Both the position numbers and the translations under genes were made by a program. The notes under the pieces are model-generated. The model searched no databases, was not told where the DNA came from, and saw nothing but the letters and a program-made list of their open reading frames with translations. Of a DNA stretch of 64,000 nt, positions 11,375 through 22,400 are shown one piece after another; position 1 is the stretch's first letter; each line of letters opens with the position of its first letter. The stretch comes from Manis javanica. Taxonomy: Eukaryota > Chordata > Mammalia > Pholidota > Manidae. Location: contig NC_133159.1 of NCBI RefSeq assembly GCF_040802235.1, positions 173,598,626 to 173,662,625 of the forward strand, read 5' to 3'.

Positions 11375-11985
11375 TATTTATTTTAAAATTTTTCTTTCAG
11401 TTTTTAAAAAAAATTTTGTTATCATTAGTCTACAATTACCTGCAAAACATTATGTTTACTAGGCTCCCCCCTTCACCAAGTTCCCCCCAACAATCCCCAT
11501 TACAGTCACTGTCCATCAGCATAGTAAGATGCTGTAGAATCACTACTTGTCTTCTCTGTGCTCCACCCCATTATACATGCTAATCATAATGCCCCCTTTC
11601 TTTTTCCCCCGCCCTTATCCCTCCCTTCCCACCCATCCTCCCCAGTCTCTTGCCCTTTGGTAACTATTAGTCCATTCTTGGGTTCTGTGATTCTGCTGCT
11701 GTTTTGTTCCTTCAGTTTTTCTTTGTTCTTATGCTCCACAGATGAGTGAAATCATTTGGTACTTGTCTTTCTCTGCTTGGCTAATTTCACTGAGCATAAT
11801 ACCCTCTAGCTCCATCCATGTTGTTGCAAATGGTAGGATTTGTTTTCTCCTTATGGCTGAATAATATCCCATTGTGTATATGTACCACACATTCTTTATC
11901 CATTCATCTACTGATGGACACTTAGGTTGCTTTTATTTCTTGGCTATTGCAAATAGTGCTGCGATAAACATAGGGGTACATCTGT
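11375..11985 (-). mobile_element. 5'-truncated young-type L1, 3' end
   Basis: Minus-strand L1 fragment of the same type as the 32-38 kb copy. It starts (left) with a T-rich tail and 3' UTR, including 'cagtcactgtccatcagcat', 'agtaagatgctgtagaatca' and 'cttgtcttctctgtgctcc'. It then runs into the end of ORF2 ('atcatttggtacttgtcttt', 'ggctgaataatatcccattg', 'tgatggacacttaggttgc') and stops abruptly near 11985. It keeps the 13 bases next to the ORF2 stop that are missing in the larger copy. Confidence 0.9.
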
Positions 11986-12014
11986 CTTTTTCAAATTGAG
12001 CTGCTGCATTAGTT

Positions 12015-12200
12015 TTGAAAATTTTTCATTTTATTATGGTAAGAACATTTACCATGGGATCTACGCACCTGACAAAATTTTAAGTGTAGAATACAATACT
12101 ATTAACTCTAGGGATTATGTTTTATGTAATGCCCCTAACCCTTTTTCATTTTGCGTAACTGACTCTCTCTGTCTAGGATGAATGCCTCCTCATTTTTACC
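12015..12200 (-). mobile_element. Older L1 3' UTR fragment
   Basis: 'attttattatggtaagaaca', 'gggatctacgcacctgacaa', 'ttttaagtgtagaatacaat' and 'actattaactctagggatta' match the 3' UTR of old mammalian L1s in antisense. It sits directly next to the younger L1 fragment, so the young copy probably landed in or beside it. Confidence 0.65.
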
Positions 12201-14075
12201 TTCCCCGGTGCTTTCCAAGTGATATTAAAATGCAATGTGATGAAGAGTTAGCTCAGTGGGACCATTTTGAAGAGCTGATATGCCTCATTCATTAGGTATT
12301 TTTGGATGACAATAATCAAATTCCATTATTTTCTTCTTCAAAAACCTAGGTCGGGGAAGGTGTGAGAGGATGGGGGGAGATGGTTTCTGTTGGTCAAGGA
12401 GGGGCAGACTCATGCTGGGGTGATGTGGGGGTGCTAGCTCAGCAGCTTACTCTCTCCATGAGGCGACTGAGAGACTTGACACAGAGAAATCCTTGAAAGA
12501 GCTTCATGGCTCAGTAAGAGCTGCCCAAGTACTAGAAAGAAAGGCCTTGCTAACATAAAAAAAAAAAAAGACACATCTGCAGTACATTTTGGTTGCAGTA
12601 ACAAAAACTGGACAAGTCCCTGGCCCATTCCATCACTAAAATTTACTTTCCCCTTGCGGAAGTTGAACATTTTCCATGAGTTCTCGTTTGGTGCTTGAAT
12701 GGACAGTAAGTAAGTCAAGCTTTCTGGCATGCAAATTCCTCAGCAATTTCCGCTTCCCCACAAGCACTTTAGACATTTCTTCTGATGATCATTTAACGTA
12801 GTAATACTACGTTAATAGAATATCCTTCTCTTTCATCTCCTCCTGCCCTGTTTGGGAAAGAGTAATTTCATACCAAAACAAAACAGAAAAACCACCCAAC
12901 CCAGTGTCATTTTCCAGGTTCAACCCAAAATCAAAGTACAGTAGTGAATACACAAAACATGTTTCTCTTTGGTACATTCAGAAACATGGGGAAACATTTT
13001 CTTATTTTACCTGACTATGGCTTTCAAAGGAAATTGGTTAGAATAGCAAGGGAAAGAATCACACAAAACATGGGAAGCAATACCATCCAGAAGAATACAG
13101 GCTACCTATAATTCATAATATTTATTCCCGGTTGAATTTCGTGCCTCTGGCTGCTCTATCACGAAGTGTTCCATTTCTGAAAGTAGAAATCAGAGGAGGA
13201 AATATCCAAGCTATAAAATGTCAAATTGCTTTCCAAACTTGTGCCAATTTCCAACCACATCAAGAAGGGTGTCTGAAAGGACAATCAGCTTTTGCACTAA
13301 CCAAATTCATATACAATTATTTATTTTTAAAAAATATTTCACGGGGAAAGCATTGTCAAAAGAATGTTCAGGGTTCTTCGGAGGCTATTTGCTTCTAGTC
13401 CTTTAAAATCCAGTTTTGTAGCTACAGTCTATTGGTCTTTTTTTTTCCTTTAAAAATTTTGTAAATCAAATAAGCCACAATTCAATTTATTTAGGAAAAA
13501 AATACCAAGAGCTGGATATATTTTATCCCTTTTCTGGAAATAAGATGCCTGGTACATTATTCCCAAAGAGCAACCGAAGGAGAAATAATCAAAACCTTAC
13601 TTTCCCCCTATACTAAATAGGATGAGGGTAAAACCTTGATGGGATATATTTCACTGAGCTGTATCACTAACAGGTCTCATGAAGGAGTTGCTTGTCCATA
13701 GAGTCACTTACATTTCCTAAGTTGTGGGGTATAAAGTCAGATTCGCTTGTATCTTTCAGAACTGGGATTTCATAAAGAAGTATTAACACATCATGTTTTG
13801 TACCTTGGAAAAATCAAAGGATTTTAAAGATTGTCAAATAATCAATATTTTTGATGAGCTGAGTGTAAATTTCAGTTCTGTTGAAATGTGTCTGACTCCG
13901 AACAGTTAGAAACAAATAAGCTAGTGTCCTGTGTTTGAATTATTCAATCATTTCCAGTCTTCCATTTCGTCTCCTCTGTTGGGTTGTTAACTGCAATTTC
14001 TTTGCTTTAAAATTTGGGGGTACCTTTTTCTCTTCCATTCCTTTCCATTTCTTCCCTTCCCTTCCCTTTCCTTCC
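12201..14075. other. Unassigned unique sequence
   Basis: No recognised repeat over about 1.9 kb, apart from short A/T runs and a CCTTCC-type pyrimidine tract at 14035-14075. It contains a striking 23-base palindrome at 12793-12815, listed separately. Confidence 0.45.
12793..12815. repeat. Perfect 11-bp inverted repeat around one base
   Basis: The left arm ttaacgtagta and right arm tactacgttaa are exact reverse complements separated by a single A. The symmetry ends at both outer flanks. No parent element is recognised. It could be a protein-binding dyad or a mutational palindrome. Confidence 0.9.
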
Positions 14076-14079
14076 GTGT

Positions 14080-14830
14080 TTGGAGTCAAAATTACAATGT
14101 GCATCATTAGTTCATCCTGATTCCTTGTGAGTTATCACCACTTTACCTCCCTGTGGTCCACTGTACCGCTGTTGTCATTAATTTAATTTACTCATTTACT
14201 AAATGATCATACTTAACTTTCCTCTCATATAAATCCCAGAGTTACATTGCTGCTGTTTTTGCTTTGTAACAGTCAATTATCTCTTAAAGTAATTAAGAGA
14301 AGATAAAACAATCTTTTTTTATAATTATCCACATATTTCCTATTTCCAAAGCCTGATTTTCCAGAGCTCTCATTTCCCTTGAGCCTGAAGGAACTCCTTT
14401 AGTGCACTTCGTAGTGCAGGCCGACCGGTGACAAGTTTGCTGGGGTTTTGTTGATGAAGAAATCATTCTTCATTTTGCCTTCATTTTTGAAGATTGTTTT
14501 TTGCTGGATATAAAATTCTAGGATGACGGAGTTTTGTTTTTCTTTCCTTCCCTGGCACTTTAAAGTTGCTGTTTTATTATCTTCTCCCTCTCTTAGCTTT
14601 GTTTCTGATGAAACAATATCATCCTCTTGTCACTGTTGCCCTGTGTGTTTTACAGACATTTTCTAATAGTCTCTGCCTGGGCTTATCATTTTCTTAACAA
14701 TGTCCTTCAAAACACAGACTTTAAAAAATTGTAATGAAGTCCAGTTTACTCCCTTTTTTTCCTTTATGCATCATGCCTTTGGTGTTCCAAGAAATCTTTC
14801 ATAACTGCGTTAGAAAAACCCCATGTTACC
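14080..14830 (-). mobile_element. Ancient L1 or HAL1 fragments, antisense
   Basis: 'ttgagcctgaaggaactcct', 'ttgccttcatttttgaagat', 'ttgctggatataaaattcta' and 'tgtttctgatgaaacaat' are antisense L1 ORF1-end landmarks. At 14715-14830, 'taatgaagtccagtttact' and 'ttccaagaaatctttcataa' look like antisense ORF2. The two parts are not adjacent in an intact L1, so internal loss or two elements are implied. Highly decayed. Confidence 0.55.
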
Positions 14831-14929
14831 TACTGTGTGTCTCCTTTACTGCTCACACAGCCTCACTTCTGACCCCAGATGTGGGGGAGTTTTCCCCCAC
14901 CACGCAGCAAGGCTTTGCAGCACCAGCTG

Positions 14930-15665
14930 GGTGTCCTACTATTTAACTCAATTCTGACACTACTTGGGGGTGGCTCAGTCCCACAGGACTGCCTCCCCCC
15001 ATTTCAGAAGCCAATCACAAGTAGCGGGACCACAGGTGATCCACAACTTCTGTCCTACTTGGCTACAATGGGAGGTTCCTATGACCTCCTTCCCCTGTGG
15101 ATTAATTTACTTTGCTAGAGTGGTTCACTGAATTCAGCAAATTTGCTTATATTTGCCAGTTCATTAAAGGTTCTGAAGAAGGGTACAGATGAAGAGATGG
15201 GAGGTGCAGGAGGGTCCTGAGCGCTGTGGAGCTGGGATGTGCCCCTCTTCCAGTGCGGATGTGCTCACCAACCTGGAAGCTCTCTGAACCCCCTACTATT
15301 GGGGTTTTCTGGAAGCTTTATCACACAGGCATGAGTCACCATTACCTCCACTGTCAGCCCTTCTCCCTTCTCAAGAGAACAGCACAGGGGTGGATATTGC
15401 TGAAAATTCCAAGCTTCAGGTTGTGGCTTGGTCTTTGCAATGACCAGCTCCATCCAGAAGCCCACCCAGAGTTGCCACATTAGAACAAAAGGCAGTCCTC
15501 TCATCCAGGTTTCAGGAACCCTGTGTCAAAGACCAAATATTAGAAAAAAAGGATACTCCTAGAGTTCTTATCACTTGGGAAGTTCCAAGGGTTCTAGGAG
15601 CTCTATGCCAGAAAGGGGATGAGGACCAAATATATATATTTTTATTATGACACACAATATCACAA
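14930..15665 (+). mobile_element. Ancient LTR, ERVL-like, subfamily not assigned
   Basis: A relic of an endogenous retroviral LTR. Landmarks are 'caccaacctggaagctctct', 'gaagctttatcacacagg', 'cacttgggaagttccaaggg', 'ggttctaggagctctatgcc' and 'ggaccaaatatatatat'. No gag, pol or env remnant flanks it, so it looks like a solo LTR. I recall the consensus but not its family name with certainty. Confidence 0.6.
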
Positions 15666-16798
15666 TAAGCATGAGGCTCTCAAAGACTCATGTTTTCTAC
15701 GGTCATATCATTTTATGTTTTACATATAGGTCTAATGATTCATTTTACACCAATCTCCTCAGTGTTTTAAATAGGAAAATGCATGCATATAAGATTGCTA
15801 AGTCAGACTACTGCTTTCCCCAACATCTTGAGCTGTCACAGTAGATGATATGAAGACCCTTGCAATTAACATTCTTTACCTAGAACCTATAATATTCTTG
15901 GAAAATTTATCCCAAATGAGTAGCTGTTATAGTTAATAGGTGTGTCAGACTGGGTGGATATATTCTTTTACATTCACTCCTTTAGCTCAATGGTTACAGA
16001 AATCTGAGCTGGAAAAGGAAGTGATTTCCATAGTTTCTTTCCAGGAATAATCTCAGTTACCTGGTAAAGTTGGAATTTGAATAGCCAACAAAACTTAATG
16101 TGGAGAGGGTCTTTTATGTGTGTGTGGGTGGGTTGATTTTCTGTGAGAATTATGTAAGGGATCTTGCGTCTTCTGTTTTCAAAGAGAGTAAGTGAAGACT
16201 TAAAAAAGCATATTGTTGGATAACTAAAAGTTTAGCATGCAGCTGAAAACCTTCAAAGAAAAATCGGTGTGCCCTTGTAATTTCATAATTGACATCCCTT
16301 TATGCTGGGTACAGATAGTTACAGAAGATGTGCCCAAACATCCTGAAGGTGAGAATAACCTATTCAAAGAGATCCAGCTGAATTTTAGATGAGTTCATTT
16401 TACCAAATGAGGAATCTGCTAGCTCTCATGTAGAAATATGGAAATACTACCACAGATCTCTCTGCTGGTGACTTAGCAGCTAGAAAAAGCAAGGGTGGGT
16501 AAGATTAGGCAGTTGTGGTCATTAATGACTGCATGCCTTCCAAAACTTGCCACGAGTCAAGAAGCATATGCAAATCAGATGCAGAGAAACTCCAGGATGA
16601 GTGGGATGTGTTACCAGAATAACTGCTCAGGAAGAAACATTTTACTTCATGTTTTCACTCACACATCTGGTCACTCATAGTCGTTCAGTATTCCTTGAGT
16701 ACTTAGGTTCATGGTATTATGGTATGCCTTGGAAAAGACAATCATATACTCTCTCTGTTCTCGAGGTTACAGACTAGTTTGAACATTAAAACTGCATA
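15666..16798. other. Unassigned unique sequence
   Basis: About 1.1 kb with no recognised repeat, exon or RNA gene. Confidence 0.5.
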
Positions 16799-16909
16799 GG
16801 GGAGGAAGGAACGAAGAAAGGAAAGGAAAGGGAAGGGAAGGGAAGGGAAGGGAAGGGAAGGGAGGAAGGAAGGAAGGAAGGAAGGGAAGGGAAGGGAAGG
16901 AAAGGAAAG
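16799..16909 (+). repeat. (GGGAA)n / (GGAA)n polypurine tract
   Basis: A pure purine run of about 110 bases. At 16830-16862 seven GGG runs are separated by exactly AA, which fits a G-quadruplex pattern on the plus strand. The flanking GGAA units form mirror-symmetric polypurine DNA. It lies against the L1 3' end that starts near 16925. It explains the Phe/Pro/Leu-rich minus-strand frames here. Confidence 0.95.
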
Positions 16910-16924
16910 TAGGGGCAAGTGTGA

Positions 16925-17255
16925 AATCTAAAAACAGCCATAGAGTCATAGTCACTGAAAAGTGACTGGTAGTTACCTTGGGGGAAGGGTTGGGGTGAGC
17001 GGGTGAAATAGGTGAAGGGGATACAGAGGTGCAAAATCTCAATCATGATGTAAATTCGTCACAGGGATGAAAGTACAGCAGAGAGCATAGAGTCAATAGT
17101 TCTGTAACATCTTTCTGTGCTGACAGTAACTACACTAGTTGGGGTGAGCAATTTAATAGTGTATATAACTGCCGAATCACGATGTTGTATACTTAAAGCC
17201 AGTACAATATTGTATATCAACTACACTTCAATTAAAATTATATTTTAAAAAAGAT
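16925..17255 (+). mobile_element. L1 3' UTR fragment (old L1M type)
   Basis: 'actggtagttaccttggggg', 'tgaaataggtgaaggggata', 'cagagagcatagagtcaata', 'gccgaatcacgatgttgtat' and 'atatcaactacacttcaatt' follow the 3' end of an L1M element in order, ending in an A-rich tail. It is severely 5'-truncated. Confidence 0.85.
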
Positions 17256-17784
17256 TAAAAAGGGCCAATTAGAATTCATAAGGTGGAAATATAATATGCG
17301 GCCTTTTGAAAGAGAGATTTCTTTCAGTGAGGGAGTTCAAGATATCTTAATAAAGAGATAAGTATTTGGGGTGTTAGCTTGAAAGAGCAAATAAATGAAT
17401 CATCTATCCAGAGATGCTAGGATAAACTGTTCTAAGCCATGAGAAAAAAGGAATAAAAGTAAAAAGGTATAAAAGCATAAAAACTGTATGGGAAACATCG
17501 AATTATTCAAATTTAGTTTTATCAAAGATTAAGGAGAAAAAAATCTAAAAATGTCCATTTTTTAAAATGTGCTCTGTGCTGCCTAGAGATACAAATGGTC
17601 TGCCTTGTTTTCAAAGATTTTCCTAAATATCCAGGACTTTTTTATATGATTTGAGTGACTTCATAAATGTGGATTGGCTACAATGCACAATTCAAAATTT
17701 CCACCAAAGTCAGTCCGTTTGCTACAGGTAAAACTGTGCTGAGCCCAGACTATCTAATTGGCAGCTCAGTTGAAATTAACCCCG
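17256..17784. other. Unassigned AT-rich sequence
   Basis: Nothing recognised. Confidence 0.5.
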
Positions 17785-18321
17785 TTATGGTAAGTTTTGT
17801 AAGTCAGCTTGACTGAGCCGTGGGATATCTGGATATCTTGCCAAATATTCTGGGTATTCCCGTGAGGGTATTTTTTGGATGAGATTAACATTTAAAGTGG
17901 CAGAGTGAGTAAAGGGCACTGCTCTTCCCATGTGGACGTGCCCCGTCTGATCAGTTAACAGCCCAAATAGAACAAAAGGGTGACCTTCCTCCCAGTAAGA
18001 GAGAAGTCTCTGTCTGAAGGTCTATTAACATTGTTTCTTCCTGCCTGGTGGCCTTAGAATTGAGATGTCAGCTCTTCCTGGGTGGGACATTCAGCTCTGC
18101 AGATTTTGGATTCGCCAGCCTCCACAGTCATGAGACCCAGTTCCTTGTATTGGTTTGAAATGAATCTCTTTGTATATGCAAGTATTTAGATATATACACA
18201 TAGGACATATAGCCTATGTATATGTTGGAATATATATTGTTAATTGGGCTTAGAGCATTTAGAGCATGTGTATAGGATATATTTTGATGTGTGTCGAATA
18301 CAATTGATCTACGAACATTTT

Positions 18322-18385
18322 CCTAGTGGGAAAATACTTAGAGATCATTCATATGATACTAGATGATTATGGGTAAAAATAATGT
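18322..18385 (+). repeat. Local diverged duplication, copy 1
   Basis: It aligns to 19103-19162 in the same orientation, sharing 'ctagtgggaaaa', 'gagatc', 'ttcata' and 'gatact' with a few substitutions and one or two small gaps. This copy lies within the extra sequence inside the LTR. Confidence 0.75.
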
Positions 18386-18409
18386 ATAGGGTAATGAATA
18401 ATCTATAGG

Positions 18410-18411
<2 letters not shown>

Positions 18412-18451
<40 letters not shown>

Positions 18452-18477
18452 AAAAAATACACACATACACACACACA
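18412..18477. repeat. (TA)n(CA)n microsatellite
   Basis: A run of TA dinucleotides to 18442 followed by CA-rich repeats. It lies at the point where this LTR type normally carries a TA-rich stretch. Confidence 0.95.
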
Positions 18478-18514
18478 GGGTATTCTGTTTTACTGGAGAA
18501 TCCTGACTAATACA

Positions 18515-20018
18515 AACTCTAAAATTCCTGGCTAACCTATACAAGCAAAAGTACACTCTCCATGAGTCCCTTGATATGAAAGATGAGTTTAAGAATCATT
18601 GCCATTCCTACAATCCAGGTAAGAAGCATAACACCATTCTCCTACCAGCAAACAACCATTTCTTAGAATCTGACACGATGGCCTGGCAAAAGGCAGTGAT
18701 GGCTTTTGCAGGGCTGAGGAAGGAGCCTTGCTCCACTTTTCACCCTGACCATTCCCATCCTGAGGCATATGTTTGGCTCTTAAAATGTTTGCTGCACTTG
18801 CATTGGCAAATATTTTGTTTCCCTCAACCGGATCCAGAGTCATAAATACCTGTATGCAGCTCAGCTCTTAAAAATAGCTAAGGAGTATCCTGCAAACAGT
18901 ACGTACTTCCCGTTGACCCAGATGGAGAAATCTGCAGTGTCTCAAGCCAGCGTGGAGAGACCAGCGCAGACCCTGGAGCCCAGCCTCTTCAGCCCGAGGA
19001 ACTGGCAAATGAATGAGTAGAAAATGTAGTCTAGACCTCGTCAAGCCTTTAGCTCCTCCAGGAAACCGAGCTCAAAGTGAGGAATTTGGGCATTTATTTT
19101 CTCTAGTGGGAAAACACTTAAGAGATCCTTCATAAGATACTGGATGATCATGTATAAAAATGTTTTTATTTTCCTCCTTTGAACAATTTGCTTTTCTCTT
19201 TGGAACCCCCCATTTCAACGTTATTTTTCTAAGGGCATTGGTGCAACAAACACTGAGAATCCTTTGCATGCTTATACCATATAAGGTTCTCTTCCATAAT
19301 CTCTGCATTCATATTGATCTATATCTTCCTTGCCACGTCCACCCTCTGTTCCTCTAAATGACAAACCTGGTTACTTGACTATATCTTACTCATCTCCTTT
19401 TCTTTTCTCTGGGCTGGCTGATTTGTCCCTTTTTCCCTTTCTGGTCCAAGGGAGTTTGACCTAATGTGGCAACTATTTCCTTTACATAATGATGGGTTGG
19501 GAAAGAAGAGGTGGGTTAGTTTTCCTATTAGTCAGCAGTTGGAAGGAGTTACCTCCCCCAGTGTCAACTGGCTCTTCCCCTCAATCCTGATATATTTTTT
19601 AAGTATATGGCAACAGGACAGGCCTGAGCCTTTACTAACTTTTATCTTTCAAGGAAATAAGTATTATTAATGGAATCCTCAGATTTTTTTTTCTCCACTT
19701 GTCTTGCAGATTTAATGGGGAGCACCTGCTTTCCTTGGTCATAAGTTAGAGAAAATTCTGATTCTTTTCCTTTGAATTTGTGGTTAATCAGAAGGTAGGA
19801 AAAGAAGATAATGCAATTTGTTGAAGCACTTATGTGACAACTATGTCTCAAGACATAATAATGAGTGATAGGTTTTTTGTGAATAAAATACATTTTTCAT
19901 ACACTCAATGAATCCCAGAAGCTGGACAACCCAGATGATGTAAGATGAAGAAAAGTATTTCCAAATTAATTAGTGCTCCACATTTTTGCCAAATCTAGCA
20001 GTAGAGTCATTTTAGGAC
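18515..20018. other. Unassigned unique sequence
   Basis: Apart from the duplication copy at 19103-19162, nothing is recognised. Overlapping 80-90 codon frames on both strands (18576-18845) lack domains. Confidence 0.45.
19103..19162 (+). repeat. Local diverged duplication, copy 2
   Basis: Partner of 18322-18385, about 780 bases downstream and outside the LTR. The similarity appears to extend slightly upstream ('catttattttctctagt' against 'acattttcctagt'). Confidence 0.75.
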
Positions 20019-20019
20019 A

Positions 20020-20232
20020 GAGGTTGGCAAACTTTTTCTGGAAAGGGCCAATAGTAAATATTTTCTGTTTTTGTTGGCCATCTATATCTGTTACAAATAC
20101 TTAACTCTGTTGAAATGAAAGCAGACACAGATGATCCATAAACACATAGGGGTGGCTGAATTCTAATAAAACTTTATTTGCAAAAATAGGTGGCTGCCTC
20201 GTCTTGGCCTAAGACCTCTTGTTTTAGGACCG
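20020..20232 (+). mobile_element. hAT-Charlie MITE (MER1-like)
   Basis: 'agaggttggcaaactttttc', 'tggaaagggccaatagtaaa', 'tattttctgtttttgttggc', then 'tctaataaaactttatttgc' match the non-autonomous Charlie family that begins with the 'ggtcagcaaac' type terminus. The subfamily name is not certain. Confidence 0.75.
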
Positions 20233-20640
20233 TACATTTAAACCAATAAAATGAAAGCCATAGATACCATTCAAAAATGTATTTCTTAATGTAAACAAAA
20301 TAGAAACTATGTATATTAGAGAAACCTGGAATAAATGCTGAAAACACAGATTCAGAGCCTCTGTCTCAGACTTACAGTTTCGCAATTACTAAGAGATTGG
20401 ACCCTAAATCTGTGTATTACTCAGCACCCCGTAAGATTGTTTTGCACTAACTTGAGACCTATTACCACTTTTGAGCCATAGAAACGTGAGTTAGCTCACG
20501 TGTGAAGTGGCAGACCTCGCAGGCAAGATGTTGTCTGAGAGAGCACCTCATCCTTGCTGTGTTGTGTTTTCTTTTATTCTAGGGATGATGGTTGGCTTTT
20601 TCAATCAAATAAACATGGCTTTAGATGCAGGAAATTCCAC
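20233..20640. other. Unassigned unique sequence
   Basis: Nothing recognised. Confidence 0.5.
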
Positions 20641-20800
20641 TTACTAATTGGGTGACCTTGGACATGCTATTTCATTTCAATTTCTTTGTTGGTAAAGGTG
20701 AGATCATACCTATGCTATCGGGCCACTGTGAGGAATAAATGAGATCATGACGGTAAAATGCTTTGCGTCCTTCCCAGGTATTAGTCAGCAGTCCCTGTGA
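20640..20800 (+). repeat. MIR SINE relic
   Basis: Forward MIR: 'ttactaattgggtgaccttg', then 'gaggaataaatgagatcatg' and 'gtaaaatgctttgcg'. Confidence 0.75.
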
Positions 20801-21139
20801 AGTAGATGTTTTGATGTAGTCATTACCCACTTTTAATTCTGTGGCTAACGGAAGCCTGTTCTGTTCCAGAAATCAGCACACGAGACAGTGAGGAGAGAAG
20901 GCTCAGAGTTCCAGCCTCTGGCCCAGAAAGCGCATCAGAGCAATAAGGTCCAGCACGGTCCTTCCTTGTGCCCTAATAGCAAACCACTTGACTTCATCTC
21001 AGATGGCAGCTGGGCAGAGTCCCCGATCACTCACCCAGTTAGAGGCAGAAAACAAAGCTGGATGAGTAGATTCATGGGTGGGGCCTTTTTGAAGAATGGT
21101 CTCTTTATCTATTTCAGAACTAAAATCCTTTACTTTTAG
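20801..21139. other. Unassigned unique sequence
   Basis: Nothing recognised. An 83-codon plus frame (20888-21139) has no domain. Confidence 0.45.
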
Positions 21140-21335
21140 GAGAATATGAATAAAATGTTTGCATCTTATTATGTAACAGATGCCTTTCGTATCTTGCCTG
21201 GATCCTTACGATACCTTGAGTTGGTAAGTACTATTTATGCTGCATCATTGGTGAGGAAAATGAGAAAGATCTATAGGTTTCATCAGTCTGTGCAGTTGGT
21301 AATATCAGAACTGAGATTTGCACGCAGAGAACTGT
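21140..21335 (-). repeat. MIR SINE relic
   Basis: Reverse MIR outline: 'tattatgtaacagatgcctt', 'tggtaagtactatttatgct', 'ggtgaggaaaatgagaaaga' and 'cagaactgagatttgcac'. Confidence 0.65.
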
Positions 21336-21394
21336 CTCGAATTCTCTCTTATGCCATCATTTTCAGCACTTGCTGCCCATTATGGTCAACCCTG

Positions 21395-21560
21395 GAAGTG
21401 TAAAAGCCATAACTATGTCCTTCCCCCATTCCCAGAGATTCTGACTCAATTGCTCTGGAGTGAGACTCAGGATTGCGTAGTTTTAAAAAGCACTCCCCAC
21501 CTTTTATTGCTTAAGGGGTTTCTATTGTGTGTCAGGGTTGAGGACTATTGCTCTTCACAC
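21395..21560 (+). mobile_element. MER5A-like hAT fragment
   Basis: 'ccagagattctgactcaatt', 'ctctggagtgagactcagga' and 'gtcagggttgaggactatt' match a forward MER5A with a decayed 5' side. Confidence 0.6.
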
Positions 21561-22199
21561 TAGGTCGTTATTTAAAACTGCATGCTTTTTTCTTGTAAGT
21601 GACCTCTTTCCTTGTATGTATCAATATTATCAACTACAATATCTATAAACATCTCAAGGGCTAAACTGAGAGCAAACCAAATACTAGGATATTTAAAAAC
21701 CCCGTCTTGACGTCAAGCATCGAATATCAAATACGCTAACTTTGTGGTCGCTACTAAGCATTCCCAGTGTTTGTCTAGCTCCAAGAAAATCATTGCATTT
21801 GTTTTTTTGGCTTCTAAAGCCAGTCAGTTCCACAAACCGCATTTGCTTCTGATCAAAGGCAATTCTAGGTCACTGGCTGAGTGGGACTCATGCAGCCAGT
21901 TGTGTCTAACCTGATGGTGTCATGCACTCTGAAGAAGGTGGACGTAAAATCAAGCTGTGTTCGGTGAGTTACTATGACTGAACCTAATTAGAGACCTGGC
22001 CCTGGTAAAATTTCATTTTTCTATTTTGCACTAGCCTGAGGATTCTAAGAGGGCATGGGATGCAGAAAAGCAACCTGAGGAACTGAGGAAAAGTGAATAG
22101 ACTGGGACGCTTTTGTGAAATGCTGATGGCAGGAGATAAGACTTTGCCTGCAGGTGAACGTGTGTAGAGAAGGGGCTCTGCCGAGAGTGGTATGGAACG
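21561..22199. other. Unassigned unique sequence
   Basis: Nothing recognised. Confidence 0.5.
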
Positions 22200-22400
22200 T
22201 GGCACTAGATCCAGCTGGGTTTGGTTTTCTTTTGGTATGACCTAGGGCATGCTAGGTGAACTGTTTAAGCCTTTCTTTCCTTTTCTTTTTTCCTTTTTTT
22301 TTTTTTACCATTAATCTGGAGAAAATAATACCTACCACTTAAGGCTTTGAGACTTAGTTTTGAAGCCCACAAAGCAGGACACAGTGGGAATTGAATAAAG
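22200..22400 (+). repeat. MIR SINE relic
   Basis: 'ctagatccagctgggtttgg', 'tatgacctagggcatgctag', a T-run, then 'agaaaataatacctaccact' follow a forward MIR. The T-run at 22300-22312 interrupts it. Confidence 0.65.

Larger units (their letters stand above)
17785..18514 (+). mobile_element. Ancient ERVL/MaLR-type LTR with internal extra sequence
   Basis: The 5' part has 'taagtcagcttgactgagcc', 'gagggtattttttggatgag', 'ccaaatagaacaaaagggtg', 'ccagcctccacagtcatgag' and 'ccagttccttgtattggttt'. The 3' end has 'tctgttttactggagaatcc' and 'ctgactaatacaaa'. Between them the LTR should hold only a short TA-rich stretch, but about 230 extra bases are present (18180-18410). Part of this matches DNA at 19103-19162. 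No internal retroviral genes are seen. Confidence 0.65.

Noticed and set aside
16767-17046. Phe/Pro/Ser-rich 86-91 codon minus-strand frames
   Set aside because: Translation of the GGGAA/GGAA simple repeat.
14930-18514. A provirus bounded by the two LTR-like relics
   Set aside because: The two LTRs are of different types and the DNA between them has L1 3' UTR and unique sequence, with no gag, pol or env remnant.
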